Shown here piece after piece: positions 1 to 10,696 of a stretch of 64,000 nucleotides of DNA (position 1 is its first letter; each line of letters starts with the position of its first letter). A program made the position numbers and the translations under genes. Source of the stretch: Echria macrotheca (Eukaryota > Ascomycota > Sordariomycetes > Sordariales > Schizotheciaceae); NCBI GenBank assembly GCA_030411725.1, contig MU839830.1, forward strand, positions 1,426,001-1,490,000, given 5' to 3'. The notes beneath the pieces are model-generated. The model did not search any database. It was not told the origin of the DNA and saw only the letters and a list, made by a program, of their open reading frames with translations.

Positions 1-583
1 GGGCCGGCTATCTACGAGCGTCGGAGACGAACCATGGCCATGTGCAACCTTCTTGCGTTCATTGTCTTCACCTTCTGGCCGTGCATGCCGCCGCGCCTGC
101 TGAGTGCGGACAGTTACACCGGGGAGTACGCGGCCGAGGCCAAGGGATACGGATTCGTGGATACGGTTCACGGCGTGGACGGCGATAGCAGCGTGTGGAC
201 GACCAACAGGTTCTGCAACCAATATGGTAAGCTCTCGTTGCTCTCAACTCCGGATGATGTATGTATCTGACCACTCTCCTTACAAAGCTGCCATGCCATC
301 TCTCCACTTTGGATACTCCTTCCTCGTCGGCCTGACCATCGCCACCGTCCCTCTCAGGAAGAGCGGCTACCTCGGCTGGCGGCGTCTCGCCATCGTATGC
401 AGTGGGATGGTGTACCCGTTCATCATCCTCACGGCCATCGTCGCGACGGCCAACCACTTCATCCTAGACGCTGTCGCCGGCGCCACGGCCTGTCTGCTTG
501 CGTGGAATCTGAACGACGGGCTGCTTAACCTGCTCCCGTTGGAGGATTACTTTTTGCATGCTCTGAGGATTCATAAGCCTTAG
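1..583 (+). CDS. PAP2-superfamily integral membrane protein, 3' part only
   Basis: The 5' end is cut by the window edge. Exon 1 runs to 226, an intron (donor GTAAGC, acceptor AAAG) fills 227-287, and exon 2 ends at the TAG closing at 583. The joined frame keeps the PAP2 signature: PSLHFGYSFL just after the splice, and NHFILDAVAG further on, i.e. the His and the His-x3-Asp of the phosphatase C2/C3 motifs. Hydrophobic segments lie around residues 14-32 and in the C-terminal half. The family covers lipid phosphatases and phosphotransferases, including Aur1/inositol-phosphorylceramide synthase relatives; which substrate is used cannot be told from this fragment. It probably acts on a lipid phosphate at an endomembrane. 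Splice and family call are good; the specific function is unknown. Confidence 0.8.
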
Positions 584-1753
584 GTGCGGGGTATGGGCGA
601 CATCTGGAGATAGCGGAATGTCGTGCTCTACCTGTGTGGGAAGTACCGGATGGTATCGGGAGGGATGTAAATATATGTGTGTACGTTAGGAGGAAGACAT
701 TAAGTGGCGCACACGGAGCGGTTAGTCTTTAATGCAGGCTTGCAAGGGAGTAATATACAAGGTATATATATCACTGGGTTTATGTTGAGTCCTTCTCGAT
801 ATGATGCAGCTTGTGGGTGAGCGTGAGCAAACTTCAAGTATGGCGAGGTATCTGAGATACAGAGAGGAGTTACAAGGTCGAGAAGGATATCGAGTATCGA
901 GAGCGCAAAGGGGATGGATATGTGGGTACGGAGCTACCCAGACATGAGCCAAGCAATAATCTGGGCACACATCGAGTCTTGTATGGTTATGGGATCAACT
1001 GACGATATAGATGTATCAACGGCCTGGACAAGGTACTCCTGAGCAAGGGGCAACTAGCTAATAATAAGGAGTACAACACCAGGTGTAATCCGTATCGTAC
1101 CAACAATCCACCTCCCTACCTACCTGCCTTGCACCTAGTACAACTATAGGGCTTAAGTGCATATCTGGCCCCATACAGATTTGATTGCCGTGATAATCGA
1201 GCGGTAATCATACATATCCCGCTCAACGGTCACCTAAACCACGACGAGAAAATATGCGTACAATACATCATCCCCAAATGAGCCGGAGACAATATATCTA
1301 GGTAGACAAGAAAAGAAAAACCCACCCGGAATGCGTGCATGTCTTAGTGACAGCCGTGCCTCACACACACACACACATATATATATATACCTATGCGTGA
1401 CGACTCGTCAATGGCACGATGAGGTGCTCTACATGTGTAAGAATGCAGCCGCGGAGATATTCAGTCGGATTTCAAGTTCGAGGCCGTTAACGTGGACGAT
1501 ACCGTCAAATCCAAGTAACTTGGGACCCAGTTTATGGGATTCAAAAAATATCACCGTTCACACATAAAGGCATTGTTAGTAACGATTAGGATGAATTCGT
1601 ATCTCATTCCTGCGGTGTGACTATTCACTTAAACTACCAGACAATAATTCCTACACTCGTCACTCGTCACACCAACACAAAACACACCACTACACCACCA
1701 CAAATAACCACCTCAGACTTCACATATCAACACAGTCCCGGCCCTCAGTCCGA
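584..1753. other. Intergenic region between convergent genes
   Basis: 3' flanks of the PAP2-type gene and the VIT/vWA gene, which converge here. No supportable gene was seen. It holds a dinucleotide microsatellite (listed separately) and is AT-rich compared with the coding regions. Confidence 0.6.
1362..1389. repeat. Compound CA/TA dinucleotide microsatellite
   Basis: Eight CA units followed directly by about six TA units, in the 3' intergenic space. A likely length-polymorphic locus; no gene overlaps it convincingly. Confidence 0.9.
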
Positions 1754-4700
1754 CTAAAAGAAAACCCCCTTGACCTTGTCCACATACTCCCCAGCCGCCA
1801 CGGCACCACGAGTCTCCCCATCCAGCCAGTCCCTCGCCTTGTCGGCCAACATCTCCCACTCGTCCTTCCGCGCCGTCAGCTTGCTCTCCAAAAAGCCCAG
1901 AACCAGCGCCGTGGCCAGCTCCGTCGAACCGACCGAGAACACCCCGCCAAGTTGCGCCGCCCTGGCCGCGACTCCGGCCTCGTCGAGACCCAGGAGGCCG
2001 AGAAGCTCGACAGACCACGGCCACGACCCGGAAAAGTCCTGAAGCGCCACGATCGCCTCGAGAATGTCGGTGCGGGAGACAGCTGGCACATAGTCGTCGT
2101 AGTCCTCACCCCTCGCTGATTTCCTCATCTTACTACCCCTGGCACGCGTGGACGATAGAGAGAGATCCAAAGTGTTTCGGTCGTCACGATCGCTTCGAGC
2201 CAAATACATTTTGGGCGCCGCTAGTTGGGCCATAGGCGGTTGCGCCTTGGCCAGCCGCCCTGATCCCGACACAGCTTGCAGGGCGCCGAACGATCCTCCC
2301 GGCGCCGGCGCCGGCTGGGGGTGACCTTTGACACCCAAATCAGTATCATATGCGGCAAAAGAAAGGTCGTCATGGTGTGTCTTTGAAAAGCGAGGACGAG
2401 GATGAAAAGAAGAATACGTACCGCGACACCCGAAAGAGCTATCACCGCGCCCCCCGAAAGATCTATCCCGAGAATTATCCCTAGCCGACATCTGGAATGA
2501 CCTGGGAGGTCCCCGAGTTGCCGGAGGTGGGGGAGGAGCAGCGCTCAATGCCAACTTTTGGTATCCCCGAGTTGCCGGAGGTGGGGGAGGAGCAGCGCCG
2601 AATAAGGAAGAGGTCGAGCATGATTCCTGCTTGGAATATTCGGCACTTTGCATGGCATATGGCAGTGGCACCAAGGCGTCCTTCGTTTCTTTCGTGGTCT
2701 CATCCACTGCCACGAAGCTGCACCACTTCCCCCCGACCTGATAACGCACGCCTAGACGAACGGCCTCGCGTTCTACCATGTCGTTGAAATGGCCTGGTAA
2801 CTTGTCCTTGAAGAGCTCGCCACTGGAGTCCTTGGCATGGTACAGCCATCCGCGGCCCTCTTCTAGTTCCTGGACTGCCTTCTTGGCTGCCAGCTGGTGG
2901 AGCGTTTCTCCCTTGCCGGCCAATGCGGTCACGGGAATCTCCAGCTCCAGAGGACCGTAACGCGAGGTGCCACGGAGCACCACCGACTTTGGTGTCTTCT
3001 GCACCGACTCCGAAGACATCAGGAGGTAGACGCTCGTCCGACTGAAAGGGAAGAGAGGTGGAATCTCGAATGGCGCCTGAAGAAACTTGGGCTCCGCCAC
3101 CGGTGGAACGTGCGAGTACTTGCCACCGGCCGACATGTCGAGGGAGGCATCGGCCATATGGACGTCTGCGTCGGCAGATGTATCGAAAAGCGAGATCGGT
3201 TTCTTGGCTTCCGGCTCGGGTTTAGGTTCCGGGATGTCGAGCGTCAGGGCGTCCATGACCTTCTCTACTATTTCGAAATCCTCTTCCTCGGCCTCGCCCT
3301 GTTGTCCGTACTTGATCTCGAGCGTGTAATCATTGACATGGGGCGTTAGTGAGGCCTTGAGCATACGCACAACCTTGCTGCTCATCTTCTCGCTGTCACC
3401 AACCGACTGGGAGAAGCCGTTTCCTGCGCGGGCGACTCCTTCGATGAGGGCATGGCTGACGTCGGAACCGATACCGAGCGTAAAGACGCGGATGGCACCC
3501 TTGGCGCCGGCGTTGTAGGTGTTGATCATGTTGAAAAGTAACTGATGATCCCAGATCTCGCCGTCGGTCAGCAGGAACACCTCGAGGTCCATATCGGTGA
3601 AACGTTTCTTGAAGACATCTTCCATCGGCCTGTAGATATCGGTGCCGCCAAAATCGGCGCCGAAAGTGTCGACATAGGCCGCCGCCTCCTTGAGGCTGGA
3701 AGCGTCATAGGTCCGAGAACCATTCTTGAAGAGAAACTCGTACCGAGAGCCAAATGAGCAGATGTTGAACTTGACCCCGACGGGAAGCGACTTGAGGAAG
3801 ATGTGTAGTGCGGTTTTCATGTTGGAAACCTTGTTGCCGCCGCCCATTGACCCCGAGCGATCGCAAAGAAAGACAATCTCGGGCTTGGACGACGGAAGGT
3901 TGAACTTGGGCACCAGGGTAGCCATCAGGGCTCGTTGGGATGGAATGGTCGGGTGTGTTTCGAGGACGGCGATGGGGTTTCCGGTGTTGGTCGCGACCAC
4001 GTGTAGGATGAAGTCCTTGCCGAGCTCGGTGGTGCCCAGCGACAGGGTGGCCGACGCCTTCTGGAGAGACATGTCGGCCCCTGATGCGGCGCCTACTGAT
4101 GTATTGCCAACGGTGACGGAAATCGGGTGGGATGGAGACTGGACGCTCTTGATGTTGCAGCCTTGGGGCATCTCGGCGTCGACGATGATGTTGATTCCGC
4201 CACTGGTATTGAGCTCGGTTGCCTGTAGCATCTCGCCGGGATAGGAGCCGTACCGGGGAGCAATGCTGGTCGGGATGGTGAAACGGATGCCGTCAGCCTC
4301 GGCATCGTGCTTGAGCTCGCCGAGATAGGTAATGTCGACTTTGATCTCGGCGCCGGCGGGGACATTTCCGATGGTGGTGGTGAAGACATCGCTGGCGTCG
4401 GGAAGCTGCTCGAGGAGACCGGCCGTCTCTCCTCTGGCTACAGCAGCCTCGTATGTCTGACGGGCCTCGGCTCGCTCCTTGACGATGCCCCGGATGACGC
4501 GGTCCTTGTTGATGGTGCAGACAAAGCCCACGACCGAAACGCCATCATATAGGGGGAAGGTGTATCTCAACTCCGAGATCTCCTTGTCCTTTGACGGATT
4601 GGCGAATGTCTGGGTGAGGGTTGTGCGGCTGGTAGATGCGATGATGGTGGCGTGGACGGAGAGAGAGAGCTGGGGAAGGTATTTTCGGTCTGGCTGATTG

Positions 4701-4762
4701 GGCCAAGTACCGGGCGCACACGGCACCAGATAGTAGAGACCACAGATGTGTGCTTTGGTCAT
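1754..4762 (-). CDS. VIT and von Willebrand factor A domain protein (1002 aa)
   Basis: One uninterrupted frame of 1002 codons. Residues about 1-170 form a VIT (vault/inter-alpha-trypsin) domain. A vWA domain follows, with the metal-binding MIDAS motif DRSGS at about 301-305 and FLLTDGE further on. A low-complexity linker at about 690-860 carries two copies of AAPPPPPATRG and stretches rich in Ser, Arg and Gly. The last 100 residues resemble the C-terminal conserved segment of animal VWA5A/PARP4-like proteins (LEAIVALQDFSGSWPW). There is no signal peptide, so the protein is probably cytoplasmic. The family is widespread in filamentous fungi, with no well-defined biochemical role; protein-protein interaction through the metal site is the usual expectation. 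The start is the first ATG of the frame, and a CCAAT-rich promoter lies upstream. Confidence 0.9.
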   Translation of the reverse strand: MTKAHICGLYYLVPCAPGTWPNQPDRKYLPQLSLSVHATIIASTSRTTLTQTFANPSKDKEISELRYTFPLYDGVSVVGFVCTINKDRVIRGIVKERAEARQTYEAAVARGETAGLLEQLPDASDVFTTTIGNVPAGAEIKVDITYLGELKHDAEADGIRFTIPTSIAPRYGSYPGEMLQATELNTSGGINIIVDAEMPQGCNIKSVQSPSHPISVTVGNTSVGAASGADMSLQKASATLSLGTTELGKDFILHVVATNTGNPIAVLETHPTIPSQRALMATLVPKFNLPSSKPEIVFLCDRSGSMGGGNKVSNMKTALHIFLKSLPVGVKFNICSFGSRYEFLFKNGSRTYDASSLKEAAAYVDTFGADFGGTDIYRPMEDVFKKRFTDMDLEVFLLTDGEIWDHQLLFNMINTYNAGAKGAIRVFTLGIGSDVSHALIEGVARAGNGFSQSVGDSEKMSSKVVRMLKASLTPHVNDYTLEIKYGQQGEAEEEDFEIVEKVMDALTLDIPEPKPEPEAKKPISLFDTSADADVHMADASLDMSAGGKYSHVPPVAEPKFLQAPFEIPPLFPFSRTSVYLLMSSESVQKTPKSVVLRGTSRYGPLELEIPVTALAGKGETLHQLAAKKAVQELEEGRGWLYHAKDSSGELFKDKLPGHFNDMVEREAVRLGVRYQVGGKWCSFVAVDETTKETKDALVPLPYAMQSAEYSKQESCSTSSLFGAAPPPPPATRGYQKLALSAAPPPPPATRGPPRSFQMSARDNSRDRSFGGRGDSSFGCRGTYSSFHPRPRFSKTHHDDLSFAAYDTDLGVKGHPQPAPAPGGSFGALQAVSGSGRLAKAQPPMAQLAAPKMYLARSDRDDRNTLDLSLSSTRARGSKMRKSARGEDYDDYVPAVSRTDILEAIVALQDFSGSWPWSVELLGLLGLDEAGVAARAAQLGGVFSVGSTELATALVLGFLESKLTARKDEWEMLADKARDWLDGETRGAVAAGEYVDKVKGVFF
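2509..2600. repeat. Intragenic 53-nt tandem duplication in the VIT/vWA gene
   Basis: A GC-rich block of about 34 nt appears twice, about 53 nt apart. On the minus strand it encodes two AAPPPPPATRG peptides in the disordered linker. This is the kind of in-frame proline-rich repeat that changes copy number between strains. Confidence 0.8.
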
Positions 4763-5054
4763 GGCGGACTGGTGGGCGATTAGTCAAAAGATGGTCCGAG
4801 TGAGATTGAGGTGGTTCTGATTGTGTGAAAGGGTGTCTGCGAATCTGTGATGTCGGTGGTGGACGTGGTGGATGTCAACAGTGTCAATGGGTGATGTATG
4901 TCAATGGAGAGAGGTCCATGAATTGGAAGACGATGCCCAAGATATATACCCAGATCTGAGAGCGCTTTGTGACATGACATGACGTGCAACCTCGAACCAG
5001 TTGTGGTTGCCCGACTTTGTGTGGTTGCCTCCTGCTGCAGACACCAGGCACCGG

Positions 5055-5204
5055 CCAATCAGGAAGCGGCAAATCTGGTCCTCAACGGGTCGCCCAAATG
5101 TGCAAAGCGTTTGACTCTGTGCTTCAGGCAAGCCACAGTCCTTGTGGCCAATCAAATATCGCAAATTCTCAGCCCAACCCAATCGACGCACGATGCGAGA
5201 TTGG
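5055..5204 (-). promoter_or_regulatory. Cluster of four CCAAT boxes
   Basis: CCAAT occurs at 5055-5059, 5148-5152 and 5179-5183, and its complement ATTGG at 5200-5204. These lie about 290-440 nt upstream of the VIT/vWA start codon. CCAAT is the core site of the HAP (CBC) complex in fungi. Four in 150 nt is suggestive, but binding is an inference. Confidence 0.4.
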
Positions 5205-6870
5205 TTAGGCAACCCCACAGTCACCAAACCCCTGGGAAGGCGTGGAAGGCAGACTGGTGACGGATAGCCAGGCCATTGGGCACTCTTTCTGCAGGTGACT
5301 CAGATATCATGAAAGAAACACACGAGGAAATATTCTGCCCGAAAGCTCAAGACAACGACCCATAACTATTGTTACAAACACTTTCAAATGCTGCCCATGC
5401 CTATGGTGTTCGTTGTCACAGTTGCCAAGACGAGACAGTGAGACTACGGCTTAATTCCAGTTCAATGGCCATCATCTTGATTTTTGAATATGCAAGATTC
5501 GCGCGTTGTCAGACGTGACGGAAGGAACATTGCAAAATATAATAAACAGGCAACAGCTAGCAAAGACGAAAGTTGAAATCAAAGTCACATGATTATCCGT
5601 ACTTGGTTCATATTCCGAGAAATCGTGTTTGCGTGTCTGAAATATTCGTTTGACCATTGACCGACTCCGGATGAAAAAGATGGGAGAGAGTAACTGTCTA
5701 AGTCTCCGCAAGGAAAGAGTGGGTAGCATACCGCCAGACAATCACCAACCCCCCGACATCAGACAATACAGGCAACTGCGGCGAATCGCCGTGGAAGAAG
5801 CTGAGGGACAGGTGATTGTTTCCAACCACAGTACAGAGTCTTAGGAGTCAGATAATAAGATCAAAGGTTTATTTCCCAACAAGTCCGCGACCAACCGCCC
5901 AATCTTCCCATCATCCCCAAACGGACCGCCTCTAATCGGGTAAACGTTCTAGAACAAATCGATCCCGTCCCGTTTCATATACCACGCGCAGGAGGTGACT
6001 ACCCACGTGCCCCACCCAGCCTGCACCGGCGAGCGGAAGAATTCAAGGTCCCCTAGAGCAAAGCAGCACTGTGAGCCATTACTTCCAGGACCGTGGCCGG
6101 TGTCCACCCTCTCACGGAACCCCCCTGCTCGGAATGAAAAGCCGAGGGGATGGTATACCACTACTATAACTGCCGGCACGGTCTGGGTTAAACCTAGGGA
6201 ATGCATGCAGACTGGCTGCCTGCCGCCCTGCGCCGTAGGATTGACCCAAGCGGCAAAAAATCGACTGTTGCATATATTATTCTCCACGGATTTTATTTCT
6301 TTGGGTCAGAGCGTGCGTGGTTGATTAGGCGGCCCAATCCCGGGTACGCATTCCATCCGGTGAGCCAAACATCTCTTTCCTTGTTATTCTATTGGCATGT
6401 ACTTGCCGACGAGCCGACGAAGCGTTGCAGCGTTGCCTCGCAGATATAGATGGAGTCTTGTTAGTTGAGGCCCCCCAAGGCATTCGGCGATTAGCCTGCC
6501 AGTCATATTGCAAAATCTCAATGTCTCTTGTGTTACAGAGCATCACCAGTAAGCGGACTAGCGAAATATATGCAAGGTGCTTGCTTCTAGCCTTCATATT
6601 TGCATTAGCGTAGCAAGTGACAGACAGCAGACCAGCATGCGGGTCCCGCTCCCGGAAGTTTAACACTGGCCCATGTTTCCCTCTGCCGTCTCTTCTGGTA
6701 GCCTAGACAGCCGTCCAATCGGCCTGCAGAGTACCCTGGCGAAGCTCATCTGTGTTGTCGTTTGTTCTGTGCAACGCCCGGGTATCTAACCAGCCGACCG
6801 GACATTCTCTGTGTAACATTTTAGCCTCATCCTGTGATAGGTGATATGTAGACGCGATGAAAGTAATACC

Positions 6871-6880
6871 TATTTATATA
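6871..6880 (+). promoter_or_regulatory. TATA-like element of the tyrosinase gene
   Basis: The decamer TATTTATATA lies 90 nt before the tyrosinase ATG, a normal distance for a fungal TATA box with a short leader. Confidence 0.45.
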
Positions 6881-6969
6881 GAATCCTTGGTCCTTCTCCA
6901 CGGCTGGATCCGCCTTGTCGCATCCTTCCCTTTCTCCAAGAAAGTCTGTTGCATCCAAGGAGGCCGAAA

Positions 6970-8357
6970 ATGCGTGCTGGTTTCCTGGGACTCGTGGCTC
7001 TCCAGGCCGTCTTGGCAGCACCCGGCCCTCTGCACCCCGAAAGGCATGTCTCGGAACAGGCCCGGGCCGCCGTCGGGGTGCAGAAACTGGCGGAGACTGC
7101 GCTGCAGCGGACGAAAGAGGCCATCGCCAAAAGCACCGGCGGGTGCACCCTTGACCGGCTCCAGGTCCGGAAGGAATGGTACTATTTTCCCTCGCCCTTT
7201 TTGTCCTTTCACGGCCACTTGGCAGTTTTCCTAACATACTCCAGGGGTACCTTGACTGGCGCCGAGAGACTGGCCTACACCAAGGCCGTCAACTGTCTGT
7301 TGTCCAAGCCAGCCAACACCCCGTCAACGGTCGCGCCCGGCGCCAAATCTCGCTTCGATGACTTCGTCGCCGTGCACATCAACCAGACGATGACGATCCA
7401 CTATACCGGCACATTCCTGTCATGGCACCGCTACTATACTTGGTTGTATGAGGAAGCGCTCCGCACTGAGTGTGGGTATACCGGCACCCAACCGGTTTGT
7501 TTTCTCGCTTTCCAGGAGACAAAGACTGGTCGACTGACAAGAGACAGTACTGGGACTGGGGTCTGACGGCCGAGCATGGCATGGACACGTCGCCCATATT
7601 CGACGGGAGCTCGACATCCATGTCTGGAAACGGGGCATTTATTGCCAACAAGTCGGAGGTGATCTTGGATCAACCGGGTTTCATTCCCGTGCATCTCGTC
7701 AGTATCCCCGCCGCTTTCCTCGTCGAATGCTTCCGTGAAGTAGTCTGACGGCAATAGTCCGCCGGCACAGGAGGCGGCTGCGTGACCTCTGGGCCATTCG
7801 CCAACATGAGCGTGAACCTTGGGCCCGTATCGCTCAGCGAGTATGGCGGCGTGGTGACCGTCAACCCAGACGGCCCGCTGGCCTACAACCCGCGGTGTCT
7901 GCGGCGCGACCTGAGTACAGCCACCGTTGCGCGCTTTGCCAACGCTAGCGCCATCCTACACCTTCTCGCGGGCCCTACTACGCCCGATATCGCCACCTTC
8001 CAGTACTACATGCAGGGAGACCTTCCCCTGGGCGACATCGGCGTGCACGGCGGCGCGCACTACGCTATCGGAGGCGACCCGGCCCGCGACTTCTTCGTCT
8101 CGCCTGGTGATCCCGTATTTTATCTTCATCACGGCATGATCGATCGGTCCTGGTGGATTTGGCAGATGACTGACCCGGACGTGAGGACGTCGGCTAAGGG
8201 GGGCATCGCAGGCACAAACACTTTCTTGGATAACCCGCCCAGCGCAAATACCACGGCCGATGATCTCATTGATATCGGGTATGCCGGGGGGCCGCCGAGG
8301 AAGGTGGCTGATTTGCTGAGCGTTGTTGACGGGCCCTTCTGTTACGTATATGCATGA
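6970..8357 (+). CDS. Secreted tyrosinase (type 3 copper monooxygenase), short form
   Basis: Four exons: 6970-7178, 7245-7494, 7548-7697, 7758-8357; 402 aa. An N-terminal signal peptide (MRAGFLGLVALQAVLAAP) sets the start. The CuA site shows VAVH, then HYTGTFLSWHRYY with a His-x8-His pair. CuB shows VHGGAH, then FYLHHGMIDR. The LTGAERLAYTKAV and SPIFDGSSTSMSGNG segments are typical of fungal secreted tyrosinases. Splicing joins KEW to GTLTG and TQP to YWDWG across introns 1 and 2. The enzyme oxidises monophenols or o-diphenols to quinones. The protein ends about 65 residues after the CuB signature, so it lacks the long C-terminal lid domain of classical melanogenic tyrosinases. Substrate range cannot be read from the sequence. 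Confidence 0.93.
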
Positions 8358-8833
8358 GGTTCACCTTGGACCGTTTGCGTGAAAATTGTAATCGCTATTT
8401 TGGACTTGTCGTGGTCGCGGAGGGAGAGAGGACTTTGAAGTCGCGAGCGTGATGATGTGACGCGATTTTGTCGCGTCAGACCCCATACTTTGCTTTTCGT
8501 GGCGGTACGCTGTCATTGGGGCTAAGAAGTGGCTGAACTGGCGATAGTGAAAGCAACGACTGAGCATCTGAAGTGACCCAGAAACAGATGGTGAGTTGAG
8601 TGACAGTGGTCATGTTCTTGGCGAACTTGGTGGCTGAATCAACGCGCTGCGGGGCAATGTGGGGGAGAAGATTCTGCCCGTTTTCACCGCCAAAATTTTC
8701 CTTCCCCACGCAAAGCTTCACCATCTACCTGGTCAGTTCCAAATGCGACACCTGACAAGGTCTGGTTCTTGACAACCTTGTTCACTTCGTGCTCTTCCGA
8801 TATATCCAAAGAGAGACCACCTCTGTGCCCGCC
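8358..8833. other. Intergenic region, promoter of the RSA4/NLE1 gene
   Basis: 476 nt between the tyrosinase stop and the next start on the same strand. No gene or recognisable motif seen. Confidence 0.5.
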
Positions 8834-10696
8834 ATGGCTACAGTTCTTCCCCCGCCGTCGAAGCGGCAACGGCGAGAAGAGATCGAGCGAACAACGACGC
8901 AGCAGGATGTCGCACCCCTCCTTGCGACCGACCTTGGGTCTTTCAAGGCTAATTTTGTAGATGGAGATGGAAAGCAGATGGCCGATGTCATCGAGATAAA
9001 CTTTGCCGATGCCACAGAGAAGAATATCTCCGTGCTGCTCAATACACTGCTAGGGAGGGTATGAGCCCAATGTTCGCAGTGATGGGCCCCCTATTGACCA
9101 CGAGAACGCAGGACCGCGAAGACTTTACTCCATATCGATTCCGCATTCACATACCCGGCGGCGATGTCATCATTGACCAGTACCCGACCGACTTACTGGG
9201 ACTGCTCAAAAAACATGGCGTTGCTAACCCCTTCGAGTGAGCTAGATTTGTTGAGACTACCGTGGCTTCACTGACGCGTGTACAAGAACCACCATTACTC
9301 TAAGCGCCGAGCCACAAGCAGTCTTCAAGGTGCAAGCCGTATCGCGCATGGCTCATCGCATACCGGGCCACGGTCAACCGATTCTCGCATGCCAGTTCTC
9401 CCCCCGAACCTCCTCCCTTCTGGCGACAGGCAGCGGCGATAATACGGCCAGGATATGGGATACTGATACAGGTACCCCTAAGAAGACGTTGAGCGGTCAT
9501 ACTGGATGGGTGCTTGGTGTGTCATGGAGCCCTGATGGGGAGCGGCTGGCGACATGTTCGATGGACAAGACGGTGCGGATCTGGGTCCCGGAAAATGCCA
9601 AGACATTTCAAGAACTCAAGGGCCATGCAAAATGGGTTCTCGCCGTCGCTTGGGAGCCCTATCACCGTGAGTGATGCTCTGCGCCTTTTGCATTATTTTG
9701 ACTAATAAGACTCGATGAAGTATGGCGGGACGGGACCGCCCGCATCGCCAGCGCCAGCAAAGATGGGACTTGTCGGATATGGGTCGTCAACACCGGCAGG
9801 ACGGAGCACGTTTTGAGCGGCCACAAGGGGTCCGTGAGTTGCGTAAGATGGGGTGGAACCGGGCATATCTATACCGGAAGCCATGACAAATCGGTCCGGG
9901 TATGGGATGCGGTCAAGGGCACCTTGGTACACAACATGACAAGCCACGGGCATTGGGTCAATCACATTGCTCTGTCGAGCGACCACGTGCTACAAACAGG
10001 ATTTTTCGACCATACCAAAGACGTGCCTCAAACTGAGGACGCCAAGAGGCAAAAGGCAAAGGATAGGTTCGAGAACGCCGCCAAGATCCAAGGCAAAGTC
10101 GCTGAGCGATTCGTCTCGGCGAGTGAGTTGGCGTCGATCTAATTTTCTTCCCAAGGAAACTAATGTGTCATCATAGGCGACGACTTCACCATGTATCTGT
10201 GGGACCCCGCCAACAACGGCACGAAGCCGGTCGCACGTCTCCTCGGACACCAGAACAAGGTCAACCACGTGCAGTTCTCGCCGGACGGTACCATGATTGC
10301 GAGTGCAGGATGGGATAACGCGACCAAGCTCTGGAACGCCCGAGATGGCAAGTTCATGAAGAGCCTGCGCGGACATGTGGCGCCGGTAGGTGTTTATTGA
10401 CCGTCATTGCGTGTATCTGTAGCTGATGATATCCAGGTGTATCAGTGTGCCTGGTCGGCCGACTCGAGGCTGCTAGTAACCGCGAGCAAGGACACAACCT
10501 TGAAAGTGTGGAATGCGAGAAGCGGGAACCTGGCCATGGATCTTCCGGGTCACGAGGATGAGGTGAGTTTGACTGATGTATGCGGCGCATGCCCCTGACT
10601 AACATGTGTCAGGTCTATGCCGTTGCTTGGGCTGCAGATGGCAAAATTGTCGGATCGGGAGGGAAGGACAAGGCAGTGCGGACATGGAGAAACTAG
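8834..10696 (+). CDS. RSA4: Ribosome assembly protein 4 / Notchless homolog, WD40 protein
   Basis: Seven exons (8834-9058, 9112-9236, 9287-9666, 9721-10122, 10177-10385, 10437-10562, 10613-10696) give 516 aa, close to yeast Rsa4 (515 aa). Residues about 30-120 form the N-terminal ubiquitin-like NLE domain that in yeast is gripped by the AAA+ protein Rea1/Midasin; the rest is an eight-bladed WD40 propeller (repeated GH...W and D...RIW patterns). Rsa4/NLE1 sits on pre-60S particles in the nucleus, and its removal by Rea1 drives late 60S maturation. All six introns are GT-AG, 50-54 nt, and restore the frame exactly. The window has no partner gene for it. Family assignment is firm. Confidence 0.96.

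Larger units (their letters stand above)
4763..6969. other. Divergent intergenic region (VIT/vWA gene and tyrosinase promoters)
   Basis: 2.2 kb between the divergent starts of the VIT/vWA gene and the tyrosinase gene. The open frames here (for example 5472-5741 and 5949-6287, minus strand) have no recognisable domain or coding character. A CCAAT cluster lies near 5055-5204 and a TATA-like element near 6871. Nothing else is supported. Confidence 0.6.

Noticed and set aside
722..970. 82-codon minus-strand open frame after the PAP2-type gene
   Set aside because: No domain, atypical composition and no splice partners; lies in an AT-rich 3' flank.
5949..6287. 112-codon minus-strand open frame in the divergent promoter region
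   Set aside because: Low coding character; equally long frames exist on the opposite strand at the same place.
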